14,685 bases of DNA from Nitrospirota bacterium (GTDB lineage: Bacteria > Nitrospirota > JACRHJ01). A model generated the notes under the pieces. The model worked only from the letters and a program-made list of their open reading frames with translations. It did not search any database and was not told the origin of the DNA. The stretch is taken from positions 1 through 14,685 of the forward strand of contig DAHWTK010000038.1 in assembly GCA_027328825.1 (NCBI GenBank). Direction: 5' to 3'. Numbering within the stretch: position 1 is the stretch's first letter; each line of letters opens with the position of its first letter. This document shows, piece by piece, positions 14,181 to 14,685 of the stretch. Position numbers and translations under genes: made by a program.

Positions 14181-14565
14181 TTGTTTTGTCGGCATTTGCT
14201 TTGTGTCAAACAGCTCCTCAGTACCCGTGAGCTTTCCTGTAATTTCGGCTGAAATCTCCGTTAAAATGCGATTCTTAATAAGAAATTCAGCAGGTATTGC
14301 CGACACTTATATCGTAAATCTTAATATGCGTGCAACGGATATTAACATAATTAGATCCATATTGTATACGAAAATTTTTATTGCAACAAAAAATGTGAAA
14401 AACTGGCTACCACCAATAAGAAGTCTTACGACCTTGGCCTGGACAGCAAATTGCCGCTGTTTGACGGTCATAAGTTTCCGGGGCCTTAACTCAGGCCTTT
14501 TCGAGTGATGGCCGCGCCAGGATTAATCGCACCTATTTTTGCAATGCCCCCTGCGAATCCCTTAA
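14181..14565. other. Intergenic region with a possible gene-tail remnant
   Basis: There is no supported gene here. An open plus-strand frame at 14355-14489 without a start codon reads plausibly at its end (KKSYDLGLDSKLPLFDGHKF). Its stop falls inside a weak terminator-like hairpin (GGCCT-N6-AGGCC then TTTT, 14482-14501). It could be the end of a decayed gene. A 101-codon plus frame at 14203-14508 in another phase has neither a ribosome site nor protein-like composition. Confidence 0.3.
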
Positions 14566-14645
14566 AACATCCCCTTTTTCCCCAAATCTTTCAAATTTAC
14601 AGAGGGCTATGGGGGCACTCACAGACCCGGCACTCCGATATTTTT
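14566..14645. repeat. 80-bp direct repeat, copy B
   Basis: This is the second copy of the element at 13978-14057, same orientation, no indels. Just beyond it is a G9 tract (14648-14656). The remaining 40 bases to the window end show no feature. Confidence 0.85.
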
Positions 14646-14685
14646 CCGGGGGGGGGTGGGTCTGCCTGTCCCATGAGCCTTTTGC

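Noticed and set aside
14203..14508. 101-codon plus-strand frame
   Set aside because: It starts without a ribosome site, its composition is not protein-like, and it runs through the weak hairpin at 14482-14501.

Overview
The window looks like a piece of chromosome from an uncultured or environmental Gram-negative bacterium. It encodes a periplasmic polysaccharide-export apparatus, outer-membrane beta-barrels and Sec signal peptides. The style (GumC/Wzc-type co-polymerase-kinase plus a PF10082-like barrel, HAF-repeat surface protein, mixed GC with AT-rich intergenic regions) suggests a deltaproteobacterial or Nitrospirota-like lineage. No marker gene here settles this.

Region 1 (1-5251, minus strand) is the start of an exopolysaccharide export and assembly operon. 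Reading with transcription, it encodes a small secreted protein made of 14-residue repeats, a 401-aa beta-barrel, an SLBB-type polysaccharide export (OPX) protein, a chain-length/tyrosine autokinase (Wzc/GumC type), and the N-terminal 128 codons of an O-antigen-ligase-type polymerase or ligase cut by the window edge. The OPX protein has neither a lipobox cysteine nor a C-terminal membrane helix, so the adjacent beta-barrel is the likely outer-membrane exit. A sigma70-like promoter lies at 5282-5309.

Region 2 (5463-8177) is an accessory island. A 191-aa basic protein with a four-cysteine cluster (minus strand) has its own promoter and a clear terminator, and a REP-like palindromic element appears to be embedded in its reading frame. 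Divergent from it is a hipBA toxin-antitoxin pair: an Xre-type antitoxin overlapping a HipA kinase by 1 nt, with all catalytic residues present. Three sites of the form TTACC-N4-GGTAA lie across the hipB promoter and the first codons of hipB, 49 and 50 bp apart, and are strong candidates for the autoregulatory operators. A hairpin with A and T tracts on both sides ends both hipBA and the convergent gene.

Region 3 (8222-13829, minus strand) holds a UbiA-superfamily prenyltransferase with a long extra N-terminal membrane domain. Forty bases downstream is a 1345-aa secreted protein built from Ig-like domains, six HAF motifs, an Ig-Ig-PKD-PKD-Ig-Ig repeat block and three copies of an unrecognised C-terminal module. 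It has no recognisable cell-surface sorting tail.

Region 4 (13830-14685) has no convincing protein gene. It contains a tRNA-Gly-like gene with encoded CCA but abnormal D-loop and anticodon arm, bracketed by two direct copies of an 80-bp sequence that match at 69 of 80 positions by hand count.
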